Assembly: GCF_026650985.1 (NCBI RefSeq)
Contig: NZ_CP086239.1
Span: 3,100,001 to 3,164,000 of the forward strand
Reading direction: 5' to 3'
From: Clostridium estertheticum
Lineage (GTDB): Bacteria; Bacillota; Clostridia; Clostridiales; Clostridiaceae
Length of the DNA: 64,000 nucleotides
The notes under the pieces: generated by a model
The model's database searches: none
What the model was told of the DNA's origin: nothing
Seen by the model: the letters and a program-made list of their open reading frames with translations, nothing else
Translations under genes and position numbers: made by a program
Shown here: piece after piece, positions 61,759 to 64,000 of the stretch
Numbering within the stretch: position 1 is the first letter of the stretch
How the letters are laid out: every line of letters starts with the position of its first letter

Positions 61759-62226
61759 ATGTATAAAGATGACTATATATTCCCAAGTTTTATGTATTCC
61801 TCATCCTTTGGGATGCGTGTTCTTACTGACGCTACAGAAATAATACTTTCTATAGATGAAATTGAAAAATTCAATAATAATCTTAAATCTACAATACCTT
61901 CTTTATATAATTTAGATAATGAAGGGAATACTATGGCTTCTGAACCTCTCATTGATCTCATACAATCATATAAACTATTCACTAAAGATATGTTTGATTC
62001 TAATGGGAAGTTAATCCACACTGATTACTTTGAAGAAATTATACACAATACTAAATATAATAATACTCATTATATGATTCACAGCTTTTCAGGATATAGT
62101 TTTAAAAATTTGTCTAATTACGAAACACGCTCTGCCTTACAGGCTGCCATTTCGTCCATAGATCTGATGTTAGCGAGTGGAACCCCTTTTATACAAAAAT
62201 TCACTTCTGGAGTACATTATCAATAA
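61759..62226 (+). CDS. Hypothetical protein, weakly like the N-terminal domain of NlpC/P60 proteins
   Basis: 155 residues, soluble. The stretch TEIILSIDEIEKFNNNLKST, LYNLDNEGN and LFTKDMFDSNGKLIHTDYFE recalls the N-terminal stabilising domain found before SH3 and NlpC/P60 domains, but the SH3 and peptidase parts are absent and the end (SALQAAISSIDLMLASGTPF) is unlike them. It may be a truncated or diverged member. No signal peptide. ATG at 61759 after GAGAGG. Confidence 0.55.
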   Translation: MYKDDYIFPSFMYSSSFGMRVLTDATEIILSIDEIEKFNNNLKSTIPSLYNLDNEGNTMASEPLIDLIQSYKLFTKDMFDSNGKLIHTDYFEEIIHNTKYNNTHYMIHSFSGYSFKNLSNYETRSALQAAISSIDLMLASGTPFIQKFTSGVHYQ

Positions 62227-62230
62227 ACTT

Positions 62231-62331
62231 AATATGCAGTTGATGCTCTTTCCATCTCAGTTCCAAAAAATCACATTTATGTACATTTTACAATTACTCT
62301 ATTGCCTGTAAAGTTGCCAAATTAATATTTA
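62231..62331 (+). pseudogene. Collapsed relic of an immunity-type ABC/two-component operon
   Basis: Three scraps lie end to end in operon order: 62231-62281 matches 4913-4963 in the ATPase gene (48/51), 62284-62306 matches 5995-6017 in permease 1 (21/23), and 62301-62331 matches 9168-9198 at the kinase gene end including its stop codon (about 27/31). All are in the same orientation. Large deletions must have removed over 4 kb between them. Confidence 0.8.
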
Positions 62332-62355
62332 TTATCAAATTGGTTTCGATCATAA

Positions 62356-62400
62356 AAAAAGAAGAAGGTACCATTATATATGGTATACCCTCTTCATACT
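62356..62400 (-). terminator. Terminator after the aldo/keto reductase gene
   Basis: GAAGAGGGTATACCAT and ATGGTACCTTCTTC pair with a small bulge around TATAT; on the minus strand TTTTTTT follows. Confidence 0.8.
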
Positions 62401-62454
62401 TTTTAACTAATGTGTTTGTTCCACTTATACCAATCCAAAACTACATTTACTCCT

Positions 62455-63435
62455 TTAGTCGTCAATTGCTTCTGCCATTTCTCTCATTAATCTAGCATCT
62501 GATTTTGAAAGTTCAACTTCAGCAGATTTTACATTCTCTTTAATTTGGTCTACCGTAGTTGCTCCACTTAGCAGATTAAAGAAATCACCCTGTGCCAAAA
62601 CCCATGCAAGAGATAAATTGGCTATTGTACAATCATATTTTTTACACAAGTCTTTCCAATTATCCATCATATTCATTGCTTTTTGCATATTTTCAGGTTG
62701 AAACCATTTTTTATTGCACTGTGCCCCTGTAGGAACATAATCTCTTGGGAGGCACCCGCTCAACAACCCTTGCTCCAAAGGAGAGTAAGCTTGAAGAGTA
62801 ATTTTATTTTCTCTACAAATTGGAACCAAATCCTGTTCAATTGCTCTATCCAAAATACTGTATTTAGCTTGCACCAAATCTAATTGTCCGTACTTTAAGT
62901 ATTCTTTTATATGTTCAGGTGTCATGTTTGCAGCACCAATGGTTTTTATCTTTCCGGCTGCCTTTAGTTCATTTAATGCTTCCATTGTTTCTTTGATTGG
63001 AGTAAAGTAAGGCTCTACTGATTGCCAATGAGTCATGTAAACATCAATATAATCCGTCCCCAAACGCTCCAAACTCATTTCAATCTCTTCCATAATTGAT
63101 TCTTTAGAAAGATTCTTATAAAGCTGCACATCACCTACTTTGTTAAACAAACTTCCTTTTCTATTCCATGTTATACCACATTTTGTAATTAAACAAACAT
63201 CCTCTCTTTTCATACCTTTCAAAGCCTTGCCAACAATTACTTCGCTGTTACCAAAATTATAGCCTGGAGCTGTATCAATTACATTAACTCCAATGGACGG
63301 ACAAGTTCTTATAGTATCTATGGATGATTGTAATTCTCGGTCTCCGTTCCATGCAGGACCTCCGCCAATAGGCCAAGTTCCTAGACCCATTCTTGAAATA
63401 TTTATATCAGTTTTTCCTAATTTCATTGTTTTCAT
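62455..63435 (-). CDS. Aldo/keto reductase
   Basis: 326 residues, TIM barrel: NVIDTAPGYNFGNSEVIVGK with the catalytic Asp and Tyr, LITKCG with Lys, DVYMTHWQ with His, and a C-terminal NADPH site LLSGATTVDQIKENV. Closest in style to AKR11/YhdN-type oxidoreductases. The PfkB kinase gene ends 18 bp upstream on the same strand, suggesting a sugar or polyol catabolic operon. ATG follows GGAGTGTTGAA. Confidence 0.9.
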   Translation of the reverse strand: MKTMKLGKTDINISRMGLGTWPIGGGPAWNGDRELQSSIDTIRTCPSIGVNVIDTAPGYNFGNSEVIVGKALKGMKREDVCLITKCGITWNRKGSLFNKVGDVQLYKNLSKESIMEEIEMSLERLGTDYIDVYMTHWQSVEPYFTPIKETMEALNELKAAGKIKTIGAANMTPEHIKEYLKYGQLDLVQAKYSILDRAIEQDLVPICRENKITLQAYSPLEQGLLSGCLPRDYVPTGAQCNKKWFQPENMQKAMNMMDNWKDLCKKYDCTIANLSLAWVLAQGDFFNLLSGATTVDQIKENVKSAEVELSKSDARLMREMAEAIDD

Positions 63436-63453
63436 TTCAACACTCCTTCAGTT

Positions 63454-64000
63454 TTATATTTTGGAAATAATATATTCTTTCATTCTTTCTTCTACCTGTT
63501 GTTTGCTTTTCACTCCAGTTGTTGCCCCTAGATATTCAACGGAAATGGATGCTGTCACGTTAGCGAACTCGGCACATTCCTTGAGTGATTTTCCATCCAA
63601 AATAGCTGTAATAAATCCAGCAGCAAAGTTGTCCCCTGCACCAATAGTATCAATTAATTTAGAATATTTATATATGGGAACAATTAATGTTTCGTTTGAA
63701 TTTTTTACAAAACATCCATCTTTGCCAGTCTTTATAATTACATTTTTAACGCCGCATCCTAAAAAAACATCTGCTATTTCATCCAAATTTGTTTTGCCAG
63801 TTATCAAACAAGCCTCATCATAATTTGGAAAAAAGTAATCAACATATCCTAAAGCTTCACGGATATCTTCAAACCCCTCACCAAATCTTCTTTTAATCAT
63901 GTCTGCACAAATTAGCATATTGTTCTTCTTTGCCTCTGTAAAAATCTTTACAAGTGACTTTCCATCAATTAATGGATTATTAAATATACTTGCTAATGAA
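63454..64000 (-). CDS. PfkB family sugar kinase, 5' end outside window
   Basis: The frame is open to the window edge (SLASIFNNPLIDG... upstream of the internal ATG at 63918), so only the C-terminal 180 residues are seen. PNYDEACLITG is typical of the ribokinase/fructokinase group, and DTIGAGDNFAAGF is PfkB signature 2 with the catalytic Asp. Phosphorylates a sugar or similar; grouped with an aldo/keto reductase in a probable operon. Confidence 0.88.
   Translation of the reverse strand, partial: SLASIFNNPLIDGKSLVKIFTEAKKNNMLICADMIKRRFGEGFEDIREALGYVDYFFPNYDEACLITGKTNLDEIADVFLGCGVKNVIIKTGKDGCFVKNSNETLIVPIYKYSKLIDTIGAGDNFAAGFITAILDGKSLKECAEFANVTASISVEYLGATTGVKSKQQVEERMKEYIISKI

Noticed and set aside
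1-64000. tRNA, rRNA, T-box or phage attachment sites
   Set aside because: No cloverleaf arms, conserved rRNA text, T-box motif or integrase gene recognised by eye.

Overview
The window is AT-rich DNA with strong AGGAGG-type ribosome sites, short Rho-independent terminators and many antibiotic and peptide defence genes. This fits a Clostridium-like Firmicute. A broken DUF3494 ice-binding protein gene (12160-12430) hints at a cold-living lineage such as the C. estertheticum/C. tagluense group; that assignment is inference. I saw no rRNA, tRNA, CRISPR array or phage module.

Layout. 1-4.1 kb: partial CPBP protease, EamA exporter, and a MarR-MATE efflux pair with a clear operator/promoter. 4.2-11.5 kb: decayed surface protein, then a complete lantibiotic-immunity type operon (ATPase, two permeases, response regulator, sensor kinase; like C. 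difficile cpr or the LanFEG/RK sets) and a TetR-DHA2 drug exporter pair of the LmrA/LmrB type. 11.5-19.6 kb: gene debris with an OYE-type flavin oxidoreductase, a chemoreceptor, a HAD phosphatase and small proteins. 19.7-30.4 kb: MarR-DHA2 exporter pair, ABC-F protein behind a likely attenuator, a full BceAB-RS-like module, DJ-1, Bax-inhibitor-like and P-loop kinase genes. 30.6-45.2 kb: two zinc-ribbon membrane proteins, aminopeptidase P, a Met/Asp/Arg-rich (spore-type) protein, PHP hydrolase, DUF3189, an esterase, two DUF2382 stress-type proteins, TatD-linked radical SAM, pyridoxamine kinase, an Ig-like surface protein, and MarR plus AEC transporter. 45.4-49 kb: an IS1182-like element sitting between an acetyltransferase gene and its upstream region, and a K+ channel. 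49.4-55.3 kb: a signalling cluster with a ThDP enzyme, a GAF-like protein, a soluble histidine kinase carrying seven 21-residue repeats, a SpoIIAA-like protein and a second, membrane-bound kinase sharing the same C-terminal tail. 55.3-64 kb: zinc-ribbon protein, a heterodimeric ABC exporter whose second subunit is split by another IS1182-like element and also lacks its C-terminus, a hypothetical gene, an aldo/keto reductase and a partial PfkB kinase.

Two themes stand out. First, regulator-transporter pairs recur (three MarR, one TetR, two two-component systems with ABC transporters), several with readable operators over sigma-A promoters. Second, the window holds many gene fossils. These include a roughly 100-bp relic at 62231-62331 that keeps three collinear scraps of the 4.3-kb immunity operon, and a 106-bp duplicate of part of the P-loop kinase gene lying in the ABC-F leader. 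The least conventional intact system is the ThDP enzyme/GAF/repeat-kinase set at 49.4-52.9 kb.
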